A stretch of DNA of 64,000 nt from contig CP119753.1 in assembly GCA_029319145.1 (NCBI GenBank), positions 3,658,001 through 3,722,000 on the forward strand. The letters are read 5' to 3'. A model generated the notes under the pieces. The model did no database searches and was not told the origin of the DNA. It saw only the letters and a list, made by a program, of their open reading frames with translations. Position 1 is the stretch's first letter, and each line of letters opens with the position of its first letter. This document shows, one piece after another, positions 1-8,993 of the stretch. The stretch is from Microbacter sp. GSS18. GTDB lineage: Bacteria; Actinomycetota; Actinomycetes; Actinomycetales; Microbacteriaceae. The translations under genes were made by a program, and so were the position numbers.

Positions 1-413
1 CCGTGAACCTCGGTGTCGCGATGGCGCTGCGCGGCGGCGGACTGGTCGCTCCGGCGATCCACGACGCCGACGCGCTCGGCCTCGACGACCTCATGTCCCA
101 GCTGCGCGACCTCGCCAAGCGCGCTCAGGCCGGACGCCTGCACCGCGCCGAGATGGCCGACCCGACGATCACCGTGACGAACCTCGGCGATCTCGGCGTC
201 GAGTCGATCTTCGGCGTCATCTACCCGCCGCAGGTGGCTCTCGTCGGCTTCGGCCGCGTGATCGATCGGCCGGTCGCGCGCGACGGCCTGCTGGGCGTGC
301 ATCCGACGGTCGTCGCGACGCTGTCGGCGGACCACCGGGCCAGCGACGGCATGGAGGGCGGGCGCTTCCTCGCCCTCATCGACGAACTGCTCCAGAATCC
401 GGAGGAATTGTGA
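1..413 (+). CDS. 2-oxo-acid dehydrogenase E2 acyltransferase, C-terminal part (5' end outside window)
   Basis: This is the C-terminal part of the catalytic domain of a dihydrolipoamide acyltransferase (E2 of a pyruvate or branched-chain 2-oxo-acid dehydrogenase complex). The reading frame is open to the window edge, so the gene starts upstream. The segment [30 protein letters not shown] is typical of the family core, and the catalytic HxxxDG signature appears as DHRASDG near residues 109-115 of the visible part. E2 moves an acyl group from a lipoyl arm to coenzyme A. The stop codon overlaps the GTG start of the acyl carrier protein gene (GTGA), so the two are probably co-translated. The substrate cannot be told from this fragment. 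Confidence 0.85.
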   Translation, partial: VNLGVAMALRGGGLVAPAIHDADALGLDDLMSQLRDLAKRAQAGRLHRAEMADPTITVTNLGDLGVESIFGVIYPPQVALVGFGRVIDRPVARDGLLGVHPTVVATLSADHRASDGMEGGRFLALIDELLQNPEEL

Positions 414-652
414 ACGCACAGGATGCCCGCGCCGCTGTCTTCGCGGCGCTCGACGAGGTCGCGCCCGACGTCGACACGTCGGACCTCGACACGTCGTGGC
501 GGCTCAGGCAGGACCTCGAGATCGACTCCCTCGACTTCCTGCGGCTGCTGGAGGTGCTCTCCGAGGCCACCGGGGTGGACACGCCCGAAGAGGACTACTC
601 ATCGCTCTCGACCGTCCAGCAGCTGATCGACTACATCGCGAGGCGCGGCTGA
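410..652 (+). CDS. Acyl carrier protein
   Basis: An 80-residue acidic protein of the phosphopantetheine-binding acyl carrier family. The attachment site is Ser40 in EIDSLDFL, followed by the usual helix II. The GTG start overlaps the stop of the E2 gene by four bases. ACPs carry acyl chains as thioesters in fatty-acid, polyketide or related pathways. The coupling to E2 suggests the E2 complex may load an acyl group on this ACP instead of, or as well as, CoA; that is inference. It is unlikely to be the main fatty-acid ACP, because no fab genes are nearby. Confidence 0.88.
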   Translation: MNAQDARAAVFAALDEVAPDVDTSDLDTSWRLRQDLEIDSLDFLRLLEVLSEATGVDTPEEDYSSLSTVQQLIDYIARRG

Positions 653-690
653 GACGCTCCGCGGCAATCGACGAACAGAAGGGAAAGACC

Positions 691-972
691 ATGTCCGACA
701 CAACCGGCATGTCCGCCGAACAGATGGCGGAGCGTCGGGCCAAGGCCCTGGTGGGCCTGCTCTGGCACCTCGGCGCATACATCATCGTGAATGGCTTCAT
801 GTGGTTCCTCGACTGGTGGACGGGCGAGGGGATCCAATGGGCTTTCTGGATCTCGATCTCGTGGGGGATCGGGCTGCTGTTCCACGTGCTCGCCTGGTTC
901 CTCGACGGTCGTCAGTTCGAGCGTCGCCTCACGCAGCACTACCTCGAGAAGGAGCGGCAGGCCAAGCCGTGA
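691..972 (+). CDS. Small membrane protein, 2TM domain
   Basis: A 93-residue protein with a short charged N-terminus and two hydrophobic helices (about residues 24-42 and 50-71), ending in a charged tail. This matches the 2TM domain family, whose function is unknown; it is sometimes fused to histidine kinases. ATG at 691 follows an AGAAGGGAAAG ribosome binding site. It may be the last gene of the E2-ACP operon, 38 bases after the ACP stop. Confidence 0.75.
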   Translation: MSDTTGMSAEQMAERRAKALVGLLWHLGAYIIVNGFMWFLDWWTGEGIQWAFWISISWGIGLLFHVLAWFLDGRQFERRLTQHYLEKERQAKP

Positions 973-999
973 GCCGTGCCACCGTCGCCCGGTGACCTC

Positions 1000-1830
1000 T
1001 CATGTGAGGGCCGGTGCGAGACGGCGGCCCGGCTGCGCGCCGGCGGCGAGCCGGTTCGCCGCCGCCGGGCGACCCTGGACGCGCCGCGACAAGTCGGATG
1101 CCGCGGCGGTGACCTGCGCGACGATCCCGGCGACCGTCTCCTGTGCCAGGTCGGACGCGAACGTCACCGCGATGCTCGCGATGGGCCAACCCGTGTGGTC
1201 GCGCACCGCGACCGCCACCGACGACAGCCCCACGGTGATCTCGCCGTTCTCGGTCGCGTGGCCGCGAGCCCGCACGTCCACGAGCAGGCGCGAGAGCGCC
1301 GAGTAGCTCGAGATCGCCTGCTCGCCCCGCCGCGCGAACGCGGTCGCGTCGGGGAACAGGGCCCGCAGCTGCGGCTTGGGCAGTTCGGCCAGCATCGCCA
1401 GGCCGCTCGCGGTCAGGTGGCTGGGCAGGCGCACGCCGACGTCCGAGACGAGGGAGGGGCGCCGTGGCGCCCGCTCCTCGATGAGGTAGATGACGTCGCG
1501 GCCGTGCAGCACCGCGAGGTGGCCGCTCTCGCCGAGCCGGTCGACGAGCGCGGCGAGCACGGGTCCGCCGAGTCGTGTCAGCGGCTCCTGCCGCGAGAAC
1601 CCCGAGCTGAGCTCGAACGCGGCGAGCCCGATGCCGTAGCGCCGCTCCTCGGGAAGGTGGAGTGCGAACCCGAAGTCCTCGAGGGCCCCGAGCAGGCGGT
1701 ACACCGTCGAGCGCGGCAGCTCGAGCTCGGCGGCGATGCTCGCCGCCGTCACGGGTCCGCGCTGCGCCGACAGGTGTCGCAGGATCGCCAGCGCGTGGCG
1801 CGCGGCGGGCGAGGATTCGGCGGCGGTCAT
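1000..1830 (-). CDS. IclR-family transcriptional regulator, probable hut regulator
   Basis: A 276-residue regulator with an N-terminal winged helix (AILRHLSAQRGPVTAASIAAEL...PRSTVYRLLGALEDFGF) and a C-terminal IclR effector-binding domain. ATG at 1830 is chosen because a GGGAGGGAG ribosome binding site lies about eight bases upstream; an in-frame GTG at 1881 would sit inside the palindromic operator. The gene is divergent from hutH, and the 20-bp palindrome at 1881-1900 lies between them, so it likely controls the histidine-degradation operon and itself. The effector (urocanate or histidine) is inferred from context only. Confidence 0.88.
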   Translation of the reverse strand: MTAAESSPAARHALAILRHLSAQRGPVTAASIAAELELPRSTVYRLLGALEDFGFALHLPEERRYGIGLAAFELSSGFSRQEPLTRLGGPVLAALVDRLGESGHLAVLHGRDVIYLIEERAPRRPSLVSDVGVRLPSHLTASGLAMLAELPKPQLRALFPDATAFARRGEQAISSYSALSRLLVDVRARGHATENGEITVGLSSVAVAVRDHTGWPIASIAVTFASDLAQETVAGIVAQVTAAASDLSRRVQGRPAAANRLAAGAQPGRRLAPALT

Positions 1831-1880
1831 GACGGGGCTCCCTCCCGGCTGCACCGGCGGCGACGCCGGCCTTTCCGCCA

Positions 1881-1900
1881 CTGTCTCATATATGAGACAG
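1881..1900. promoter_or_regulatory. Perfect 20-bp palindrome, probable IclR operator
   Basis: CTGTCTCATATATGAGACAG is its own reverse complement. It sits between the divergent regulator and hutH, 50 bases from the regulator start and 52 from the hutH start, as expected for an operator that controls both promoters. Confidence 0.8.
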
Positions 1901-1952
1901 AATCCAGGTGCAGCGACCGACGGGGAACGCGGCGGTGACGTGTGATGGATGC

Positions 1953-3509
1953 ATGCTCACTACCGCCCACGCCCGCACCGTCGTCGTCGGCACCGGTCCC
2001 GTCTCGATGGAGGACGTCGTCGCGGTCGCGCGACGCAACGCGCCCGTCGAGATCGGCGAGGACGCCCGCGCCGCGGTACTGGCGAGCCGCCGGGCGATCG
2101 AAGAGCTCGCGACCGATCCCGCGCCGCACTACGGCATCTCGACCGGGTTCGGGGCCCTGGCGACCACGTTCATCGGGGCCGACAAGCGCACGCAGCTGCA
2201 GCAGAGCCTGATCCGCTCGCATGCCGCCGGCTCGGGCGGCGAGGTGGAGCGCGAGGTCGTCCGCGCGCTCATGCTGCTGCGCCTGTCGACGCTGCTGACC
2301 GGACGCACCGGTGTCCGGCTCGAGACCGCCGAGGCCTACGCCTCGATCCTGAACGCCGGCATCACCCCGGTGGTCCGCGAGTACGGCTCGCTCGGCTGCT
2401 CGGGCGACCTCGCGCCGCTGTCGCACTGCGCGCTCGCGGTCATGGGCGAAGGCGAGGTGCGCGATGCCGACGGCATCCTGACGACCGCCGCCGAGGCGCT
2501 CGCCGCAGCCGGCATCGCCCCCGTCGTGCTCGCCGAGAAGGAGGGCCTCGCGCTGGTCAACGGCACCGACGGCATGCTCGGGATGCTCGTGCTGGCGATC
2601 CACGACCTGCGGATGCTGGCGACGACCGCCGACATCACGGCAGCGATGAGCGTCGAGGCGCTGCTGGGCACCGACGCCGTCTTCGCCGACGACCTGCAGC
2701 GGCTGCGTCCGCAGCTCGGTCAGCGCGATGCCGCCGACAACATGCTCCGCGTGCTGGCGGGCTCCGCCGTCGTCGCCAGTCATCGCAGTGATGACTGCAC
2801 GCGCGTGCAGGACGCCTACTCGCTGCGCTGCGCGCCGCAGGTGCACGGCGCAGCCCGCGACACGATCGCCCACGCGACGCTCATCGCCGAGCGCGAGCTC
2901 GCGTCGGCGATCGACAATCCGGTCGTCACCCTCGACCACCGCGTCGAGTCCAACGGCAACTTCCACGGTGCGCCCGTGGCCTACGTCCTCGACTTCCTCG
3001 CGATCGCCGCCGCCGACGTCGCGAGCATGTCGGAGCGCCGCACCGACCGCATGCTCGACCCGGCGCGCAGCCACGGCCTGCCGGCGTTCCTCGCCTACGA
3101 CGCGGGCGTCGACTCCGGCCTGATGATCGCGCAGTACACCGCTGCGGGCATCGTGTCCGAGCTCAAGCGCCTCGCCGCGCCCGCCTCGGTCGACTCGATC
3201 CCGTCGTCGGCGATGCAGGAGGACCACGTCTCCATGGGCTGGGCCGCGGCGCGCAAGCTGCGCCGCGCCGTCGACGGCCTCACGCGCGTGCTCGCGATCG
3301 AGGCCCTCACCGCCGCACGAGCGCTCGACATGCGCGCCCCTCTCGCACCCGCCGCCGCCACGGCCGCCGTGGTCGCTCGCATCCGCGCCCGCGTCGAGGG
3401 CCCCGGCCCCGACCGCTTCCTCGCCCCCGAGATCGAATCCGTCGTCGAGGAGGTCGCCGCGGGTGACCTGCGCGCCGCCGCCGAAGCCGTCGTCGACACC
3501 CTCGCCTGA
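1953..3509 (+). CDS. hutH: Histidine ammonia-lyase
   Basis: A 518-residue enzyme converting L-histidine to trans-urocanate and ammonia, the first step of histidine degradation. ATG at 1953 is preferred because it gives the usual N-terminus running into VVVGTGPVS and the normal family length of about 510; an in-frame GTG at 1908 would add 15 residues. The MIO cofactor loop is present as [14 protein letters not shown] with Cys149-Ser150-Gly151, where many family members have Ala-Ser-Gly. The downstream QEDHVSMG and [12 protein letters not shown] segments are family hallmarks. First gene of the hut operon, 23 bases before hutU. Confidence 0.96.
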   Translation: MLTTAHARTVVVGTGPVSMEDVVAVARRNAPVEIGEDARAAVLASRRAIEELATDPAPHYGISTGFGALATTFIGADKRTQLQQSLIRSHAAGSGGEVEREVVRALMLLRLSTLLTGRTGVRLETAEAYASILNAGITPVVREYGSLGCSGDLAPLSHCALAVMGEGEVRDADGILTTAAEALAAAGIAPVVLAEKEGLALVNGTDGMLGMLVLAIHDLRMLATTADITAAMSVEALLGTDAVFADDLQRLRPQLGQRDAADNMLRVLAGSAVVASHRSDDCTRVQDAYSLRCAPQVHGAARDTIAHATLIAERELASAIDNPVVTLDHRVESNGNFHGAPVAYVLDFLAIAAADVASMSERRTDRMLDPARSHGLPAFLAYDAGVDSGLMIAQYTAAGIVSELKRLAAPASVDSIPSSAMQEDHVSMGWAAARKLRRAVDGLTRVLAIEALTAARALDMRAPLAPAAATAAVVARIRARVEGPGPDRFLAPEIESVVEEVAAGDLRAAAEAVVDTLA

Positions 3510-3532
3510 CCCGCCCCACCGAAGGATCCGCC

Positions 3533-5197
3533 ATGACCGAGCACCTGCCCCGCACCGTCCGCGCAGCGCGCGGCTCCGAGATCACGACGAAAGGGTGGGC
3601 GACCGAGGCTCCCCTGCGCATGCTGATGAACAACCTCGACCCCGAGGTCGCCGAGCGTCCCGACGACCTCGTCGTCTACGGAGGCACGGGTCGCGCCGCC
3701 CGCAGCTGGGAGGCGTACGACGCGATCGTTCGCACCCTCGAGACGCTCGAGCTCGACGAGACGCTGCTGGTGCAGTCCGGCAAGCCGGTCGGCGTCTTCC
3801 GCACGCATGAGTGGGCGCCGCGCGTGCTGATCGCCAATTCCAACCTCGTCGGCGACTGGGCGACGTGGCCCGAGTTCCGCCGCCTCGAGCAGGCGGGTCT
3901 GACGATGTACGGCCAGATGACGGCGGGCTCCTGGATCTACATCGGCACGCAGGGCATCCTCCAGGGCACATACGAGACCTTCGCCGCGGTCGCCGACAAG
4001 CGGTTCGGCGCCACGCTCGCGGGCACCCTCACCCTGACCGGCGGGGCGGGAGGCATGGGCGGCGCGCAGCCGCTCGCCGTCACGATGAACGAAGGCGCCG
4101 TCCTGATCGTCGACGTCGACCCCGCGCGCCTGCAGCGCCGCGTCGAGCACGGGTATCTCGACGAGATGACCGACGACCTCGACGACGCGGTCGCACGCGT
4201 GCTCGCGGCGAAGGCGGGGCGTCGCGCCCTGTCGGTCGGCCTCGTCGGCAACGCCGCGACCGTCTTCCCCGAGCTGCTCGAGCGCGGCGTGCCGATCGAC
4301 ATCGTGACCGACCAGACTTCGGCGCACGACCCGCTGAGCTACCTGCCCGAGGGCGTCGGCGTCGAGGAGTGGCACGCGAAGGCCGAGGCCGACCCCGAGG
4401 CGTTCACGGCGGCATCCCGCGCCTCCATGGCCAAGCACGTCCAGGCGATGGTCGGGTTCCAGGACGCGGGAGCCGAAGTGTTCGACTACGGCAACTCGAT
4501 CCGCGCCGAGGCGCAGCTGGGCGGCTATGACCGCGCGTTCGCGTTCCCCGGCTTCGTTCCGGCCTACATCCGCCCTCTCTTCGCCGAGGGTCTGGGGCCG
4601 TTCCGCTGGGCGGCGCTGTCCGGCGACCCGGCGGACATCGCCGCGACCGACCGCGCGATCCTCGAACTCTTCCCCGAGAACGACAAGCTGCGCCGGTGGA
4701 TCACGGGCGCCGCCGAGAAGGTCCACTTCGAGGGGCTGCCGGCGCGCATCTGCTGGCTCGGGTACAAGGAGCGCCACCTCGCGGGCCTGAAGTTCAACGA
4801 GATGGTCGCGTCGGGCGAGCTGAGCGCCCCCGTCGTGATCGGCCGCGACCACCTCGACTCGGGCTCGGTCGCCTCGCCCTACCGCGAGACCGAGGCGATG
4901 GCCGACGGCTCGGACGCGATCGCCGACTGGCCGCTGCTGAACGCGCTGCTCAACACCGCCTCGGGCGCGACCTGGGTGTCGCTGCACCACGGCGGCGGCG
5001 TGGGCATCGGCCGGTCGATCCACGCCGGCCAGGTCGTGGTCGCCGACGGCACACCCCTGGCGGCGGAGAAGATCGAGCGCGTGCTCGTCAACGACCCCGG
5101 CACGGGCGTGATGCGCCATGTCGACGCCGGCTACGAGCGCGCCCGCGAGGTCGCCCGCGAGCGTGGCCTGCGCATCCCCATGGAGGAGCAGGCGTGA
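3533..5197 (+). CDS. hutU: Urocanate hydratase
   Basis: A 554-residue, full-length urocanase that adds water to urocanate to give 4-imidazolone-5-propanoate, using tightly bound NAD+. [12 protein letters not shown] (49-60), [20 protein letters not shown] (130-149) and the glycine-rich [11 protein letters not shown] (170-180) form the NAD site. Cys407 in [11 protein letters not shown] corresponds to the conserved active-site cysteine (Cys410 in the Pseudomonas enzyme). GAAGGA lies upstream of ATG at 3533. The stop overlaps the next gene's GTG start by four bases, so translation is probably coupled. Confidence 0.97.
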   Translation: MTEHLPRTVRAARGSEITTKGWATEAPLRMLMNNLDPEVAERPDDLVVYGGTGRAARSWEAYDAIVRTLETLELDETLLVQSGKPVGVFRTHEWAPRVLIANSNLVGDWATWPEFRRLEQAGLTMYGQMTAGSWIYIGTQGILQGTYETFAAVADKRFGATLAGTLTLTGGAGGMGGAQPLAVTMNEGAVLIVDVDPARLQRRVEHGYLDEMTDDLDDAVARVLAAKAGRRALSVGLVGNAATVFPELLERGVPIDIVTDQTSAHDPLSYLPEGVGVEEWHAKAEADPEAFTAASRASMAKHVQAMVGFQDAGAEVFDYGNSIRAEAQLGGYDRAFAFPGFVPAYIRPLFAEGLGPFRWAALSGDPADIAATDRAILELFPENDKLRRWITGAAEKVHFEGLPARICWLGYKERHLAGLKFNEMVASGELSAPVVIGRDHLDSGSVASPYRETEAMADGSDAIADWPLLNALLNTASGATWVSLHHGGGVGIGRSIHAGQVVVADGTPLAAEKIERVLVNDPGTGVMRHVDAGYERAREVARERGLRIPMEEQA

Positions 5198-6405
5198 CCC
5201 GGCCCGCCGTCGCCCACGGTCGCCTCACCGGCCTCGACGAGATCGTCGGGGTCGGCCGCGACCGCGTGCGCGGCGGCTGGTCCCGTCATGTGTGGGACCA
5301 CTCCGAGCTCGAACTGCGCTCGTGGTTCCTGACCCGGGCGGCGAGTCTGGGCCTCGACGTCGAGACCGATCGCAACGGCAACCTGTGGGCCTGGTGGGGA
5401 GCGCCGGGACCGGATGCCGTCGTCGTCGGCAGCCACCTGGATTCGGTGCCCGGCGGCGGTGAGTTCGACGGCCCGCTGGGCGTGGTCAGCGCCCTCGACG
5501 CGGTCGCGATGCTGCAGGCCGAGGGGATCCGGCCCTCGCGCCCGTTCGCGGTCGTCGTGTTCGCCGAGGAGGAGGGATCGCGCTTCGGGGTCGCGTGCCT
5601 CGGGTCGCGCCTCCTGACCGGCGCGATCTCCGCCGATCGGGTGCGCGCTCTCGCCGACGCCGACGGAGTGACCTTCGCCGAGGCGGCAGCCGCGAACGGC
5701 ACCGATCCCCGCCACATCGGCCACGACCCCGAGACGCTCGGGCGCATCGGGGTGTTCATCGAGCTGCACGTCGAGCAGGGCCGCGGTCTCATCGACCTCG
5801 ACAGCCCCCTGGCGGTGGCGTCGAGCATCCTCGCGCACGGTCGCTGGCGCATCGACGTCACCGGCGAGGGCAACCACGCCGGCGCGACGCGCATGGGCGA
5901 CCGCCGCGACCCCATGGTCGCCGCAGCGCGCGGGATCATGGCGATCCGCGACGCCGCTCGCGGCGGCGACCGCGCGACGGTCGGGCGCATCGAGGCGGTT
6001 CCCGGCGGCACCAACGTCATCCCCTCCCGCGTCACGACCTGGCTCGACGCCCGCAGCGACCTCGACGTCGACGCGCGCTCGCTCGTCAACGAGATCACCG
6101 CGCGCGTGCGTGAGGCGGCCGCGGCGGAGGGATGCGAGGCGCGCGTCACCGAGGAGTCCTGGAGCGGGCAGGTCGTCTTCGACGCCGGACTCCGAGACCG
6201 CCTCGCCGCGAGCTTGGGCGGCATCCCGGCGCTGCCCACCGGCGCCGGCCACGACGCCGGCATCCTGTCGGCGCACGTGCCGACGGCGATGATCTTCGTC
6301 CGCAACCCCAGCGGTGTCTCGCACGCGCCCGAAGAGCACGCGACGCTCGAGGACTGCGTCGAGGGCGTCGTCGCGCTGACGCAGGTGCTGCGGGGGCTCG
6401 TGTGA
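5194..6405 (+). CDS. M20-family amidohydrolase (allantoate/N-carbamoyl amino acid hydrolase type) in hut operon
   Basis: A 403-residue two-zinc amidohydrolase of the M20/allantoate amidohydrolase group. Metal-binding segments are [18 protein letters not shown] (His81, Asp92), [10 protein letters not shown] (Glu125-127) and [10 protein letters not shown]; the dimerisation/lid region has [14 protein letters not shown]. Its GTG start overlaps the hutU stop, and its stop overlaps the hutF start, so it is a true member of the hut operon. Relatives cleave N-carbamoyl, ureido or formyl groups from amino acids. Lying between hutU and hutF, it could release formate from N-formylglutamate, the step for which no HutG is visible here; that role is inference. 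Confidence 0.85.
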   Translation: MTRPAVAHGRLTGLDEIVGVGRDRVRGGWSRHVWDHSELELRSWFLTRAASLGLDVETDRNGNLWAWWGAPGPDAVVVGSHLDSVPGGGEFDGPLGVVSALDAVAMLQAEGIRPSRPFAVVVFAEEEGSRFGVACLGSRLLTGAISADRVRALADADGVTFAEAAAANGTDPRHIGHDPETLGRIGVFIELHVEQGRGLIDLDSPLAVASSILAHGRWRIDVTGEGNHAGATRMGDRRDPMVAAARGIMAIRDAARGGDRATVGRIEAVPGGTNVIPSRVTTWLDARSDLDVDARSLVNEITARVREAAAAEGCEARVTEESWSGQVVFDAGLRDRLAASLGGIPALPTGAGHDAGILSAHVPTAMIFVRNPSGVSHAPEEHATLEDCVEGVVALTQVLRGLV

Positions 6406-7742
6406 CGATCCACTGCGAGACCGCCCTCGTCGACGGCGTCGTCGAGACCGGCGTGCGGCTGCACGTCGCCGCCGACGGCCGCATCGAGCGCCTCGAGCGC
6501 GGAGTCGCGCCGGGCGCGGAGGATCTGCGGCTCGGGCTGGTGATCCCCGGCGCGGGCAACGCCCACTCGCATGCGTTCCACCGCGTGCTGCGCGGTCGCA
6601 CGCACGGCGGCGGTGGAGACTTCTGGCGCTGGCGCGAGCAGATGTACGCCGCGGCCGCGCGGCTGGATCCCGACCGCTATCACGCGCTCGCTCTCGGGGT
6701 GTTCGGCGAGATGCTGGCGGCGGGCTGGACCGCCGTGGGCGAGTTCCACTACGTCCACCACCGCCCCGGCGGGACCCCTTATGACCCGGCCCACGCGATG
6801 GAACTCGCGCTCGCCGAGGCGGCGCGCAGCGTCGGCATCCGTCTCACGCTGCTGGACACCTGCTATCTCGCCGGCGGCATCGGGCGCCCGCTCTCGGCCG
6901 AGCAGCGTCGCTTCGGCGATGACACGGCGGCCGGGTGGCTCGATCGCTGGGCTCGGCTGCGCGAGGTGCTGCCGGCGGGCACGACGCTCGGCGCCGCGGT
7001 GCACTCGGTGCGCGCCGTCGAACCGCGTGACATCGCCGCGATCGTCCGCGGGCTCCCCGCGGATGTTCCGCTGCACGTGCACCTGTCGGAGCAGCCTCAG
7101 GAGAACGACGACTGCGTGCGCGCGTACGGGCTGACGCCGACCGGCGTGCTCGAGCGGGCGGGCGCGCTCGGCCCGCGGCTCAGCGCCGTGCACGCCACCC
7201 ACCTCACCGACGACGACGTGCGGATGCTGGGAGGCGCGGGCGCCACGATCGTGATGTGTCCGACCACCGAAGCGGACCTCGGCGACGGCATCGGTCCCGC
7301 GCGCGCGCTCGCCGACGCCGGCGCGCGCATCGCCCTCGGCTCGGACCAGAACGCCGTGACCGACCCGTTCCTCGAGGTGCGTGGACTGGAGGCGGGGGAG
7401 CGTCTGGCCTCGGGGCGCCGCGGCCGCTTCGCACCCGCCGAGCTCACCGCGGCGCTCACCGTCGGCGGCTACGCGTCACTGGGGCTGGCGGGCGGCGTCC
7501 GCGAGGGCGCATGGTGCGACCTCGTCGAGCTCGACGCCGCATCGGTGCGGACCGTCGGGACCGAACCCGCGCAGATCGTGCTCGCCGCCACCGCCACAGA
7601 CGTGCGGCGCGTCCTGGTCGGAGGCTTGGTGCGCGCCGATTCGGGCGCCCTCGCCGCGGATCCCCCCGGACCTGCCGCGACGCCCGCTCGGCTCCTCACC
7701 GCGGCGCTCGCAGCCTTCCCCGTCGAAACCGAGGAGGAGTGA
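6402..7742 (+). CDS. hutF: Formimidoylglutamate deiminase
   Basis: A 446-residue amidohydrolase-superfamily enzyme that turns N-formimidoyl-L-glutamate into N-formyl-L-glutamate and ammonia. The metal site starts with NAHSHAFHR (His55 and His57), followed by HVHLSEQPQENDDC, HATHLTDDD and the aspartate in LGSDQNAV. The substrate-binding stretch GEFHYVHH is typical of HutF. GTG at 6402 overlaps the previous stop (GTGA). Presence of HutF means this organism uses the five-step route ending in formate release, which requires a formylglutamate amidohydrolase. Confidence 0.94.
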   Translation: MTIHCETALVDGVVETGVRLHVAADGRIERLERGVAPGAEDLRLGLVIPGAGNAHSHAFHRVLRGRTHGGGGDFWRWREQMYAAAARLDPDRYHALALGVFGEMLAAGWTAVGEFHYVHHRPGGTPYDPAHAMELALAEAARSVGIRLTLLDTCYLAGGIGRPLSAEQRRFGDDTAAGWLDRWARLREVLPAGTTLGAAVHSVRAVEPRDIAAIVRGLPADVPLHVHLSEQPQENDDCVRAYGLTPTGVLERAGALGPRLSAVHATHLTDDDVRMLGGAGATIVMCPTTEADLGDGIGPARALADAGARIALGSDQNAVTDPFLEVRGLEAGERLASGRRGRFAPAELTAALTVGGYASLGLAGGVREGAWCDLVELDAASVRTVGTEPAQIVLAATATDVRRVLVGGLVRADSGALAADPPGPAATPARLLTAALAAFPVETEEE

Positions 7743-7743
7743 C

Positions 7744-8922
7744 ATGCCCCGTTCGCAGCTGATCACCGACATCGGCGAGCTGACCACCCAGGCGCCAGGC
7801 GAGGCGCGCATCACCGATGCTGCGCTGGTCGTCGAAGGCGACCGGATCGCATGGATCGGGTCGTCCGCAGACGCTCCCGCGGTCGATGAGAAGGTGTCGG
7901 TCGCCGGGCGCGCGGTGCTGCCGGGCTGGGTCGACTCCCACACCCACATGGTGTTCGCCGGCGACCGCTCGGCCGAGTTCGAAGCGCGCATGGCCGGGCA
8001 GAAGTACGCCGCCGGCGGTATCGCGACCACCGTCGCGGCGACGCGGGCAGCAGCTGAGGACGAACTCGCCGCGAACCTCGCCCTGCTGCGCACCGAGGCC
8101 CTGCGCCAGGGGACGACGTTCCTCGAGACCAAGACCGGCTACGGGCTCGACGTCGCATCCGAGGAGGCATCCGCCCGCATCGCCGCGGAATACGCGGATG
8201 TCGTCACGTTCCTGGGAGCGCACGTCGTGCCCGAGGACACGGACGCGCGCTCCTACATCGACCTCGTCACCGGCCCCATGCTCGCCGCCGTCGCGCCGTG
8301 GGCGCAGTTCATCGACGTCTTCTGCGAACGCGGGGCCTTCGACGTCGACCAGTCCCGGGAAGTGCTCGAGGCCGGCCGCCGCGCGGGTCTCGGCCTGCGC
8401 GTGCACGGCAACCAGCTCGGCCACGGCGGCGGCGTCGAACTGGGCGTCGAACTGGGCGCGGCGAGCGTGGACCACTGCAACGCCCTCACGGATGCCGATG
8501 TCGACGCACTCGCCGGATCATCCACCGTCGCCACCGTGCTGCCCGCGTGCGATCTGTCGACACGCGAGCCGCTCGCGCCCGCCCGCCGGCTGTGGGACGC
8601 GGGGGCGACCGTCGCGATCGCGACGAACTGCAACCCCGGCACCAGCTACACGACCTCGATGCAGTACTGCGTCGCCACGGCCGTCCTGCAGATGCACCTG
8701 AGCATCGAGGAGGCGGTGTGGGCGGCCACGGTCGGCGGCGCCATCGCCCTGGGTGTTCAGGATCACCCCGACGGCGTGGGCACACTCACCGTCGGCGGAC
8801 GGGCCGATCTGCAGGTCCTCGACGCCCCGTCGATCTCGCACCTGGCGTACCGGCCCGGAGTGCCGCTCACCGCCGCCGTCTGGCGCGCCGGCGAGCGGGT
8901 GGCGGTTCCCCCGGCCCTGTGA
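7744..8922 (+). CDS. hutI: Imidazolonepropionase
   Basis: A 392-residue amidohydrolase that opens 4-imidazolone-5-propanoate to N-formimidoyl-L-glutamate. Metal ligands are in DSHTHMVFAG (His66, His68), with HGNQLGHGGG, VDHCNAL and the TNCNPGTSYTTSMQ segment as further family signatures; FLETKTGYGLD is the usual substrate loop. ATG at 7744 lies one base after the hutF stop and is preceded by GAGGAGG. Last gene of the hut operon; a strong hairpin follows. Confidence 0.96.
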   Translation: MPRSQLITDIGELTTQAPGEARITDAALVVEGDRIAWIGSSADAPAVDEKVSVAGRAVLPGWVDSHTHMVFAGDRSAEFEARMAGQKYAAGGIATTVAATRAAAEDELAANLALLRTEALRQGTTFLETKTGYGLDVASEEASARIAAEYADVVTFLGAHVVPEDTDARSYIDLVTGPMLAAVAPWAQFIDVFCERGAFDVDQSREVLEAGRRAGLGLRVHGNQLGHGGGVELGVELGAASVDHCNALTDADVDALAGSSTVATVLPACDLSTREPLAPARRLWDAGATVAIATNCNPGTSYTTSMQYCVATAVLQMHLSIEEAVWAATVGGAIALGVQDHPDGVGTLTVGGRADLQVLDAPSISHLAYRPGVPLTAAVWRAGERVAVPPAL

Positions 8923-8932
8923 TCCCCTGATC

Positions 8933-8970
8933 CGCGGTCGCGTCGTTCAACGGCGAGCGGCGCGACCGCG
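8933..8970. terminator. Hairpin between hutI and the convergent MFS gene
   Basis: Ten-base arms CGCGGTCGCG (8933-8942) and CGCGACCGCG (8961-8970) pair perfectly around an 18-base loop, in the gap between two convergent genes. There is no clear U-tract, as is common in actinobacteria. Confidence 0.6.
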
Positions 8971-8993
8971 TCCTCATCCCCGCGACGAAGACC

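Noticed and set aside
996..1012. Near-palindrome CTCATGTGAG at the end of the IclR gene as a second operator
   Set aside because: It shares only a few bases with the palindrome at 1881 and overlaps the coding end; a weak hairpin is just as likely.
1827..5119. Long minus-strand open frames opposite hutH and hutU (up to 674 codons)
   Set aside because: They mirror the codon pattern of the clear hut genes, give Arg/Asp/His/Gly-rich low-information proteins and match no family. They are GC-driven shadows.
5194..6405. Allantoin degradation locus
   Set aside because: The M20 enzyme looks like allantoate amidohydrolase, but no allantoinase, ureidoglycolate or purine genes are nearby and it is embedded between hut genes.
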